Below are positions 39,101-51,100 of a stretch of DNA of 64,000 nucleotides, piece after piece. This stretch comes from Chionis minor (Eukaryota; Chordata; Aves; Charadriiformes; Chionididae). The number at the start of each line of letters is the position of its first letter. Positions within the stretch are counted from its first letter, which is position 1. The stretch covers positions 62,001-126,000 of the forward strand of contig VZSF01011293.1 in the NCBI GenBank assembly GCA_013398295.1, given 5' to 3'. The notes under the pieces were generated by a model. It was not told the DNA's origin, did not search any database, and saw only the letters and a program-made list of their open reading frames with translations. The translations under genes and the position numbers were made by a program.

Positions 39101-42100
39101 ATCAAGAGTTGCGGATTATTTATATAATCCTGCAGAAAAGCAGGGAAGGGCTGGAGATGTGTGTATTCACATTTAACCTTGTCCTTACTCGTGCGATATT
39201 TTACATGGCACAAAACAAATGTATTTTGGATTGTGTTGATTTAAGGGCAGAGCTCTGATAGTTTTTTTTTTTTTTTTTGGAGAGGAGGGTGTGTGTTATT
39301 TTTTGTCTGTAACTCGCAGAAAGTAGCTGAGGTCTAAGAGGAAGGATAACACAGTCAGAAGCCAAGCTGGGTCTCCTATTACAGTGGTATGTTTTTGTTG
39401 CTGCTAACGTGTTTTTGTTTTTCTTCATTACACATATTTCTCTTGGGAAAAGCAGGAAAAAATATGTGTGTAAAATATACACGAGAGCTCCCTGCCTCTG
39501 CTAAGAGGTTCCAGATGGGAGGCGTTACGGTAGGGTCACTTTCTCTTGCCTTTCGGTTTGTGGCATTGATTTTGGTGACAAACTGCAGGAAAACTTGTAT
39601 CTGGCCTAGAGCAGTGAATGTTTCAATTTTTTTTAGCATTTTTTGGGCTCTCCAAGTATGCAGTGGGAAGTTGAGACTTTGTTTCTGAACATTTATGGCC
39701 CTATGTAGAATCATTACATTAAAAAAAAAAAAAAGGAAAAAATAGGGTTTTGAAGGGACTTTGAGAGGCCTTCTCCAGGGGTTGGAGGGTGTCCAAGGGT
39801 TGTGCACCAGACCAGATGCCTCTCCCTGATTTAGAGTTTGATGAGGAGAGACTGGAAACTGGTGGAGATACCTCTCTGAGGGATGAGACTCTTGCCGATG
39901 GGCGATGTTTTGCCTCAGTGCTAAGCCAGCAGCATTTGGCTCCAACTGAGGCTGGTGTTGCGTTGGAGATGCTCCTCTTCAAGAAGACCTCTGGGATGAG
40001 ACTCTTGCCGATGGGTGACATTTTGCCTCAGTGCTAAGGCAGCAGCACTTGGCTCCAGCTGAGGTTGCCGTTGCGTTGGAGTTGCTTCTCTTCAAGAAGA
40101 CCTCCCCAGCCTTTGATGGCTTGTTTCCCGACTTGCCCTCAGGCTGAAGGTCCACAGCTCTACCACCCAAAGCAAGCAGTGTTTCAGCAAGAACCGCAGT
40201 CTAGGCTTAGACAAGCCATTGGCGACACCAACCTGTCATCACCAGCTCTTAGAATAAGTGAGTCACAGCTTCAGCGAGTGCTTCTGAGTGCTACTAGAGC
40301 CGTCACAAAGTGACAACGGAGATAAGAGCTTGCGGATGGCAAAACATACTGGCCTACAACGTTGTCCTAACGTAGTCTCTTGCGGGGATGTTTTTGCATA
40401 ATGAAATTATGGCTTTAAAAATAGTGCTTGGTTTGGGGTGTTGTGTGTTGGTCATGTGAAACATCGGTGCTTCCAAGACAACGTGCTTCTGGCCAGAAAG
40501 ACCTGAACCATGGTAATTTTGGAAGTGCGTGAAGCCATGGTAAGGACTGCCTTTCTACAGCTGTCTGCAATGCTCGATGCACTAAAAGGCTATGGGGGTT
40601 GCTTCAAAGGCAGCAATTTATCCCCATCTTCCGCAGAGCACTGAAACGCGTTGATATTTGTCTGGTTTGGGAAATGGAGAAGTCATATTTTCTTCAATGG
40701 TGGCTTCACAGCAGGTGAGACACGAGTGCTCAACAGCTTTGGAGACTCAAAAGCCTCAACACTGATAAAAAGGGCAATCTTGGCGCTGCATATGTCATCT
40801 TTTCCTTGGCTCGAGATGTGAGCTGCCGTATTATTCGCAGTAAGACTTTTTTTTAAGTAAAGCCGCTGTCCTGACGTGCTGCGGGGTTATTTACAGCGAT
40901 TACTGGGTAGTTTTAATTGCAGCATCAGCTGTGATGCATTGCTGTACTTCGTCTTGAACGGATTGTGCAAGGTGGGGAAATGGTGGCATGACTTGATGTT
41001 GTAGTATATAATGTAGTTGATAAGTTCACTTTAAATATATATTAATATATTAAATATATATTAATATATATCTGTTCATATTCTATTGGTGCTGTTTTGT
41101 TCCTGCTGTAGCAGTCATTGACGGTACTTGTATTGCCTACTGGAGGACCATAAAGTCTCCTCCTTAAGCCACGACTTGTTTTCAAGTGATCATTTTATTG
41201 CTGTGTAATTATTTTATATCTCTATTGCTATGAAAAAAATCATTTGGAGCACTGATTAAGGAGATTTTGCCCCCTCCTGGGACCCGTCAGACACTTGCTA
41301 TCTGCCTCTGATGTAGTAGAGTTTGTTCTTTGGCTGCAGAATGTCACAGTTGGGAGTTGCATGCATCCCCCAGGTTGGAGAGACCACCATAATACCACCA
41401 AAGTGCCCCACTTCGTTTTGGGATACTTCTGTAAACCCAAAGCGGAATCCGCGCTGAAGATAATTTTTTTTTTTTCCCACCAAAACATTTGCTTGGCCGA
41501 CGTGGGCGAACTTGCTGGAAAACATGTGCGTTTGGCTGCTCTTCCCAAGGGCCGTCCACCCTATGCATGAAAAAATAAGCGTATGAGCAGAGGACCAGGG
41601 ATGTGAGCCAGACTTTACGGATTTGGCAGCCTCTGCCTCCAAGATCCATCCGTACTGGCGCTTGCCAATGACTGGGGTTTTTTTCCTGTTACAGCACTTG
41701 CATAGGAAAACGTTCCCTGTTCGGGAAAGGGACTTAAGTAGAAGGCTTTGGTTTGGTTTTGGGGTTTTATTTTGTTGCATCGTGGTTATGTGGCAACGCC
41801 GTTTTTTCCCAGAGCATTGCTTAAAAGGACAAAGCTGAAATGGGCTGATCCTGTGCTTAAGTATGGGAAAAGGAGGAATATTCTGCCAAGGTCGAAGCAT
41901 TTGCCAGGAATGCAGACGCTAAATCCTATTTCTTACATAGCTGGTAGAGCATCTGCATCTGCAGAGCTTTCAATCTCCCAAACAAGTGTGTGTTGTAATG
42001 AGTTTTATAGTACCGTATCTGGGGTATCTTACCCCGTAGTGTATTTAATGGTGCTCTGGTATTTCCATTACATACACTGGCACTTCTTTTGTTCAGTTAA

Positions 42101-45100
42101 ATTGACCTCAAAACCTTCTCCAAATCAGTGCTCTCCAATTAAAAGTCATTTTCTCCCATATTTGAATTGGGCAGCATGAACTTTAAGTGCTCAAAGACAA
42201 GCTGTCTTAACCGACTCTGTATTTTAAGCCGAATTGCTGCAAAACATTCCTTGGTTGATTGCTCTGTCCCAGGATGGCGACTTGATTCAGTAGAGGGGGG
42301 AAACGCTGTCCTTGAATATTCTCAGTTTTGCTGTGGCCAGGTTAGTTGAGTGCAAATGTTTTACAATGATAAGGCATTTTTAGGTGGCACAAACCATCTG
42401 TAACAACAACAAAAAAAGTAAAAAAGATGTTTCACAGCCTGTATCATGAGAGGAGTATTTTATATGTAAGTTCAATTACAAAAAGGTGTGTCTGTTAATG
42501 TGGTAGAACTTGCTTTGCCGCCGTTCAGTAATTGTAATTATGATCTGATTTATTTGATGTGCTTTCTATGGAAAGAATCCCACTGAGTTTAACTCTGCGT
42601 AGTGAAGGGTGCGCCGTCATTGTCAGCAGGACTAAGAGCATTTTAGCCTTCATAAATGCAATAAACGGTACATTTGTTTGGAGCAAGGAGACCCCTTAAA
42701 TATAGGGTTGGACCTTCGGGCAGTCTTCACAAGCCTGTCCATATGGACCAGTTTTCCATAGGGTCCATACGGGCAGGAGGGAGAGGAAGGGTCTCATCAG
42801 CACTTCCCAGCTGGCTTTGTCCTTTGGACTTTCCCCATCGGAAGTATTTGCAGGTCGTGTATTTGAAAGGTTCTTTGATGGGGAATGAAACGCAAGGAGA
42901 GGACAGGGTTACACCTTTGGGTTGGTGTGCCAGCTTAAAAAATTACCTTACTAATTTTATAGGAAGAAAGAAAACGACGTGGCTTTGAGAAGCTTGTAAA
43001 CAAAAAATTGCTCTAGTAGGAGACGCTACAGAAAGCAAACCCCGCCAACGAGATGTTCTGCTGGGCTTTGCCATCAAAGACGAGTTATAGGATTGGACTT
43101 TATTCTAGGCAATGTGGTGTGACATGACTGTTATGTCCCTGCTCTCTCTGCACCAGAATGGTGAGGAAGATGGCTGGATGCTTGGAAAACCGAAGAATAA
43201 TTGAGGTTGGCAGGGACCTCTGGAGGACACCTGGTCCATCTGTGCTCAGAGCAGGTCAAGCGGGCTCAGGGTCTTGTCCTAGAGCAGTTGCTCTTCCTTG
43301 CCTTGATGAGGAGTTGGGTTCCCACCATGGATCGAATCACCAGCACCTTTGGACAGCCAGCTGCTGCGGGGCTTGCGGAGGTTGGACCGTGTTTCATGTC
43401 TTCTTTTAACTGCAACAGACTTGCACTGCAAGGAAGGAAAACCTAGATCTCATATTAGGTTGCTTGGCGTTTGGGCTTTTTTTTTTTCTTTTCTATTTTG
43501 TTTTTTTCTTCTTGTGGTACAATGGCAGCTGGAACTTTGCAGATACTTTCTTTTAAAAATACTGAGTTGTTTTATTTCATGCAACCTTCCGTGTGCTTGT
43601 AGGTATTGCCAACCAGGGGGTGCCGTGGGGTGTTATCGATTAAATGGTGGGATGCGTCGAGGGGCAATACCTTAAAATGTGTTGGGAATCGGTCTAAGTT
43701 GTATATAAATCCTGACAATCTATGAGAGACTGAGAGATTTTAGATATACATGTTGTGTAAGGGGTTCATTCAGAGTCTTCGGTTCGTCAAGGCGATGTAC
43801 ATACAGCCAGGAGATGTATTTTTTTCTCAAAAGTTAGAGAAAGACATTATCCGTTTGCAACGGGGAGGAGGGGGAATGTTTCATTATTTATTATGTATTT
43901 ATTTATTATTAGACCTTGTGCTTAAGCTGCTTTGTCACCTTTGCGGTTTGAAATGGAAAGTTGGGTTTTGGCTCTTCAACACGCTTCAGTGGCTGGCTGA
44001 AGAAAAGAATAACCAAAGAGAAATCTTTAAAAGATTTTAAAGGTCGATGTTCAGCAGCTCAGGGGTGCAGGTCATTCTCGGTGAGGGCTCTGCTCGAGCA
44101 CGTCAGCGTGAACACTATAAATACTTTGTGGTTTGTGCTTTTTACCATAAAAGCATCGATGGTTTCATTAGGCAGCACGGAACATCTGGCCACAACCAAG
44201 AGAATTAAAGAAAGAGGTGTCAGCGCTTGAACTCCTATTTAATTGCTGTAAACTAGGTACTCGGTGTTATTGCTTGGCCGCACAGATCAGCATCTTGAAA
44301 GGTTCACGTAAATACTATTTTACTTTGCAAGAATTCAAGTTGTAGCTTGTACTTTTGGACTTTGGTACTTATTTAGGTGCTTCCTTAGGTGTCGTAGTCT
44401 CTGCTGCACGGAGGGACCCGAAAGTTGGGGGAAGATACGTCATCCGGTGGATGGGTTTTATTGGGCAGTGAGCTGCAGGTTTAAAAGAAGTATTTCCCAG
44501 GACAGAAACAATAATGAGAAGGGATTTGGCAAGGCTCTAGTTTAAGTAGCCTAAATGCATTTTATGTTCTGGCCATAATTTGGTGGATTTCAGTTAAAAA
44601 GCAATGTAACGGGACAAGAGGACTGCTGGGAGCTTGGTTGCAGGTTGAATGAAAACAAGTAAAAATGGTCTTTATCATCCAGCTGTTTGTGTTTCAAGAT
44701 GCAGAAAGGAACTCATAACTACAAAGAATAACTTAAAAAGCCAGTGAATGCCCTGGTCACATAAAAAAATACATTAAATTACAGAATTTCAATATACTAT
44801 TTTTTCCCTCTGTCGTCTTTTTCTTTTGGAATAAAGATATTAGTGAATTATTTTTTTTTCAAGTATAATATGTAGAATATTGGGGAAAAACATCCTTCAA
44901 ATCTGGAAATAAATTACGGATGATGTTTAAAGCCGTCACTCTCTATGGAAGCATACTCTGGGCTTCTCTAGCAGAAGCTATAGGTGAAGTGGGGAGTCCC
45001 TGTGCGTTGGGGCTTGGGCTCTTCGGGCATCGTATTAATTCACTAATATTCTGCTTAGCTGCATAAGTTCAGACGAGCATTTTATTTCCCTGGCTGCTAC

Positions 45101-48100
45101 GTTGCTGGCTGATGCCTTGAGTTTCCACCTTGCTTATACAGTTACAAGCCATTCATACTTCGTGAATACATTTGATTCATGACTTCCAAAATTCACAGTA
45201 AACCAGGGAATACGAGTCTCTTGTCTGATATTAACCTATTTCTTGTCCCTAGCATAAATGAGCATGACTTAATCTTGCTTGCTGTCCCTTCAGTGCTCCA
45301 CAATGGAATATAACTATTAATAAAACTATTCCATGATGGAATAGCCCATAGTGAGATTTAAACAGCTGGCTTGCTTTTCTTCTGACATATTCACGGTACA
45401 GCTTTCTACAAAAAAATAAAGTTACATTTCAAGTAGATGACCAACCATTTAAAAGCTCTATTAGTATGTTTGGTTTTCTGTATAGAAAAAATAAAATTAC
45501 ATGTTTGTTTTTCTCGCTAAGGGTAAGGGCTAGGGGTTCATTTGAGAAGGACTGGGCTGGGGACCTTAAATACACCAGCGAAGTCACATACTTCCACTAG
45601 TCCTTTTCCAGCAGAAGCTGTTATTCTATAGGGGAATATGGCTCTCCTGCTATAAGTTGGAAGCATGCAATTAGGATTATCTATATTATGTATGTAACAG
45701 CATCTTTTTGCCATAGAAGGACAAGTCACTGTGGCATTTTCCTAGCTGCAGGAGTTTGGAAAATAACCTTATTTTGGGAAGGACATTAAAATAACCCTTA
45801 TTGCGGCTGTAATTTGTAATCAATCCAGATTGCATTAATATTCAGTCTGCAATGAAGAGACCATGAGCCTTTGGGATCAGGCAAGGAGGAACATGAAGTA
45901 TTTGGCCACAAAACTGTTAAGGATTTTTTTTTCTTTTTTTTTCTCCTGCCGTCCACGATAAGCATCTCTTTGTGCAGGAGGGTGGTAGGAGGCAGGAGGA
46001 ATGGAGTTGCTTGTTTCTCTGTTGAATCACCAGCGCTGGGTCCAGAGGGATGCTCGGCTCCTACAGAGGAACGTATTGAATGTTGTTTCCTTCGAAATGT
46101 TGAGCCCTGGCCAGTAAAAGCTTTGGTCTCCCCGAGAATTTTAGGAATGCTGTTACGGAGTTTTCATCCGTTGAGCTGCTCGACAGCTTTCAAATCAATG
46201 AGCTAGTAAAGGGAAATAATACAAACAGATGATAATTTGTTTTAGGGAAGCAGTTATAACTCATTTTGTGTTTTTGGAGGCTGAACTATTATATTATGCC
46301 CTGGCTGCAGAAGGACGTGGTGTCCTGTTGAAGTATATATAGATTAGGCCTGCATAATTTGAATTAGTAGTACCTTTTTTTTTATAGCCCAATAGTTCTT
46401 TTAAAGAAAAACGGTGAGTAAACCAAACAAAAATGTATTAAGTTGTCTCAAGTTAAGCGTCAGGTGTTTCTTTAGCTACTTGTTGGCCCTTCACCAGCGT
46501 GCCTTTGCCATAGAGTCAGCCTGAAGTTTCAACAAGACGTGCTCCAAAGAGCTTTCTCCTTTACAGCAGCAAGAAACAAAAATGCATGAAAGAGGGATAT
46601 TATGGGGTATGATTTCTGTAGGCTTTTTGGGTTATAAAATATAATGTGGTCTGGCATGTTAATCCGGAAAAAAACTCATTAAAAAAAAAAAAGAGCACTC
46701 CTGCAATTCCCCACTCCTATATTTGAAACATTTTCTCCTGACTCAAAATGTTCCTTGTTACAGAATGAAAAAGATTTATTTCTGGGTGAGGCTCTTCCCA
46801 AAGGAATCCTAATAAATGGACCTTATTTCTCTCCATGAGCTATTGCTTAAGGTATAAGCATAGGGAACCGAACCAGAAAATCCTTTTAATATTATTCACA
46901 GAATCCTAGAATGGTTAGAGTTGGAAGGGACCTTAAAGATCATCAAGTTCCAACCCCCCTGCCATGGGCAGGGACACCTCTCACTAGAGCAGGTTGCTCA
47001 AAGCCCCATCCAGCCTGGCCTTAAACACTTCCAGGGATGGGGCATCCACAACTTCTCTGGGCAACCTGTTCCAGTGCCTCACCACCCTCACAGTAAAGGA
47101 CTTCTTCCTAATATCTAATCTAAATCTCCCCTCTTCCAATTTAAAACCATTACCCCTTGTCCTATCACTACATTTCCTGACAAAGAGTTATTGTTTGCTT
47201 AAATTCTTTATTCAATTGTGTGAAAAGGTGATTAAAATAGGGCTGCTGTCCATTTAGTCTGTTCGAGTTCGTATTGCTGCTGGTTTGTTTCTTCTCAAGT
47301 GAACAGCAATAATTAGGTATATAGAAAACTTATCTTCTTGCCTTCACATGATGTCTTAGATTGCAGTCGATCCTATTGCAGGGAAATATTCATAACATAA
47401 TTAGTATTATTTAAAACAAGTGTCTGAATATATGGCCACACTCTAGCTTGTGTTGAATATCAACGTAGTCTGCGTCTAAGCTTCTTGCTGTGTCTCTGCT
47501 CACAGAAATACCTGGAGCAGGCTGGGTGAATCCTTCAGAAATATTAAACAGCATCCCATCTTTTAATGCCCAAATACCTCTTTTTGGGGAGAGGATGCCT
47601 GGATTTTTGTCATCAGAAGAGTTTTGGGGGCTTCAGTGCTCAGCTGGAGGTGTGGGCACCTTTGACGCCCTCCTGAGGGTGGGGTAGAAGAGGGATGCTT
47701 GGTGCGGGGGGGAATTTTGGGGGAAATAAGCAGAAAACGAGTGTCAGCAGCTCTGTAGGGGAGCGTTCCTTAGCTGTGTGTCTGAAATCATCTCGCAAGT
47801 ATAATCTGCTTGCTTGGCAGGTTTCAGCGATCCCAGAACTTGTTTGAGTCAACTAAAGCGAATTCATATGCAACAGCTTGTGTTTAAACAAATCCCTGTA
47901 TTCAAATGGGGGGGGGGGCGGGGAAATCACATCATTATTCTGTTAGCAAACCTCCTTTGGTTCCTAAATCATTAAATCTAACCAGATTGCTAAATAAATC
48001 TGCCTGGGAAGATAAAAGCAGACGTGAGAGAGTGCATCCTGCAGATACTGAAGGTGTTGAATGCTGTTTTGCCAAGGTTTCACTTAACGTGGCCTTTATT

Positions 48101-51100
48101 TTTTGCTTTTAGTTGCAAAGTTAAATCTGAAAAGGTCATTTGAAAAGCTTCAGATTATAGATGTAAAGCCCTTTTAATCTTTTCTAATAAATAGCTGAGT
48201 TAGGGAATAAATCTATTGGGAGCTCAGAGCTTGAGCTCTGATATTAAGCCTCAGCAAAAAATGTATTTGTAATTGTAATTCAGTGTCCATACACAAACAG
48301 CACTTAGAAATTATCTTGCGTATAATTACCTTAAATAAGTTTGGCTTAGAAGAAAAGGTGAATGATAATCAAAACTGGCTTAATAAATGAAGCATTAATT
48401 GGACCTGGCAGCTTGACAGATTCTGTCACTGTGGGCCGGATTGTTATTGAAGTGATATAGGCACAATTGAAAATACCGGTCTTCAGTGAAGCCGAGCTGC
48501 AGTTCTTACAGGTTTCCAATAGCTCTTCTGTTCAGAGATTTCTTTTAAAAGGCAATAAATGACTCTCTGTATTAGCTGCCTCGGTAAGGCAGGGGTTTAC
48601 TAAAAGCTTTGCATAATAAAGACTTAAAAGCATTTTGATTTTGGAAAAACAACAGCAGCATATCAAAATGACAGTGTCTGAAATGCTGAAGATACTCTGG
48701 GTTATGGCGGTGCTATATATGACATTGTCTAACATCTGAGTAGCCTTCAAAGCATTTTTTTTCCTCCTAATTCCACATATAATTAAAAAGTAGCTTCCTT
48801 TAGCTCATTAAAATTTACAGTCTTGTTGGAGCAGTGTACTTTTATATTTATTTAAATGAATAAAGCACAGCCTTAATATAGACTATAATAACTTCAAATA
48901 TTAAATCTCTCTTGTACAGCTAACACTTTATTTTTAAACAGTGTTTATCTGCCCTTCATGAATACCAAATTGAAAACGAATGCAGTCCCCAGAAGCTCGT
49001 TGTATGATTTTGTAGACCATTCAACAAACTTTCACCATATGCTTTTTATTAATTATAGAATGATAATGAAATCCCCGAAGTTAAGTTGCTAGTGCTGTGC
49101 ATATAAACAAGGTAAGGCAGTGGCTTTTCGGACGTAATGATGGTATCGCTCTCTTTTTTCACAGGCGTTTGGAAATGCGAAAACGGCACATAACAACAAC
49201 TCGAGTCGCTTTGGCAAATTTATTCAAGTGAATTATCAGGAGACGGGCACCGTGCGAGGGTAAGTGGGAATGCGGTTGAAGATGCTGTATGTACTCTTAC
49301 CTGCACTTAAATAGGCTGTTGTAGGGGATACGTGAAAAAGAAGGTTAATTTTTGTGGCCAGTATGTTTCCCAAAATGGAGAGGTGAGGGGAAAAAAAAAA
49401 CCAACCAGATTTTTAGCATATTTAAATCCACTGATATGAAAATGTTTGCATATGTGAGCTGGGCATTGAAATGTGAGTAGTCCTGAGCTGGCTGCAAGCC
49501 AGCGGAGCTCTCCTTCATCGTGATGTCAACTTTATAACTAAGCTTTTCCTCTTAAGGCAGCAGTTAAGGCAGGAAAGGGGAAGGTTTTGGCTAGGATGGG
49601 TCAGGGGGCTGGAGCACGACGTGGAAGCAGAGACTGAGCGAGCCAGCCCTGCTCAGGCTCGGCAAGAGAAAGCCAAGGCGGGATTTAATCTCCAGCTGCC
49701 TGATGGGTGTTACAGAGCCAACGGAGCCAGACTCTTCTTGGTCGCTGTCTGATTCCCCATATGCTTCTGTCTCTACCCCGAAGGCTCTATTTAACCCAGC
49801 CCTTGACCAGTCAGGGCCGCTTTTTTCCCCCCCAGGCTGTTGCAAGGAGATGCTCGTCTCCATCAGAGTTCTCTGCTGTTCATTTCTTGTGGTTTCACCC
49901 AAGCCTGTGGGTGAAACCTTCTGGCTGGGCTTACCTGAGCCTGCCTTTCTCTGTGGCTTTAGACAGCTTACACGGCAGTGGGTCAGCGCAGAATGACTCA
50001 AGCTAGTTCTATATGAGCAGGGCTTCGTTAACTCCGCTTTTTGTCCAGGTTGATTAACTCAGTTGGAAAAACGAAGAGTTGAAGTGGCGTTCCAGGGGCT
50101 GTATAATTTCTGCAGCTAGCTAAGAGATCTCTTGCTGGGACTTCATTGTTATTTTAGAGAATTGCTTTTAACATTTTTTTTTTTTTTTGTTTCTCCCTTT
50201 CCAGCAGAACAGTATCACACAAATAGCTTCCATTAATTTTTCAAATGAGCTTGGGTACTCTGTGTACCTTCCTGCTGTTTTCTCATCCTACGTCAAATCT
50301 GATGTTCTTTTTTTTTTTTTTTTTTTTTTTCTTTAATTCTGGTGAAAAGTTCTCTTAAAAGGATAAGCCTCTTTTTTTTTTTTTAAATACCTACTGAAAT
50401 ACAGGGTAACAAGAATCCAACAAAAGCCTTAATGATGTTTTTTTTCTTGGCGTGCTCTGTCAGCACTGTGGAAGTGGCCTCTATTTATACTTGGCAGATA
50501 GGTGCAAGTAACATTGTGTTCATATACTCTAGCTCATAAAAGAAGAGGAATTTTGCTCTCTTCTTTAACAAAAATGCACTTTCTTGGTCTTTTGTTTCAT
50601 GGTAGGGTTTGACTGTGCTTTGCTATATCTTGCAGTGCTGCCCCAATGAAAATTAAAAAATAATTCAAAAAAACCCCAAACCCAGGAGCTGTTTCTGGCA
50701 TACAAGACCATAGGTTTTTTTTCCATAGTCTTACAAAGAAGATCACAAGTATTTTTGTTTTTTTAAAAAACTTAGCATAGATTTTAAGCACTGCCCGACT
50801 CAGCTATCGCCCTGTATTCTGCATATTATTTGCTTTGTTAATGTAAGTGTAATTTGCAGCCTTGAATCAGAATTTTGCTCATTTCAGAGGCTGAAAATAG
50901 CAGTTGGATATTTGCTTACAGACCCTGTGAATATAATGACTCAAAACTTGAAGCGAATTTAAACTTAAGAGACGTTAATAGCCAAGAGATTTAGTCGCAG
51001 CCAACCCCGCCCCATGAAATGAAGTCTTTGAAGATGTCTTTAAAATTGATGGAGCATGGGCAACGGCTGCAGTTCAGTGCGTTCCCATCAGGCTTTATGA

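Larger units (their letters stand above)
17018..49164 (+). other. MYO9A: MYO9A intron after coding exon 1 (32,147 bases)
   Basis: The donor is gtaaga at 17018 and the acceptor acag ends at 49164. It is the largest feature of the window. Contents seen: an exon-like open block at 17358-17510; CR1 fragments at 21001-21420, 21500-21677, 27175-27400, 43193-43316 and 46897-47170; tandem repeats at 23258-23476, 24586-24675, 34154-34221, 39881-40106 and 41032-41069; a GT microsatellite at 30438-30470; AT-rich DNA at 33340-33487; and gaps at 30125, 30490 and 31106-32054. No second gene is recognisable on either strand. The long minus-strand open frames here have no domain I recognise. Confidence 0.9.
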
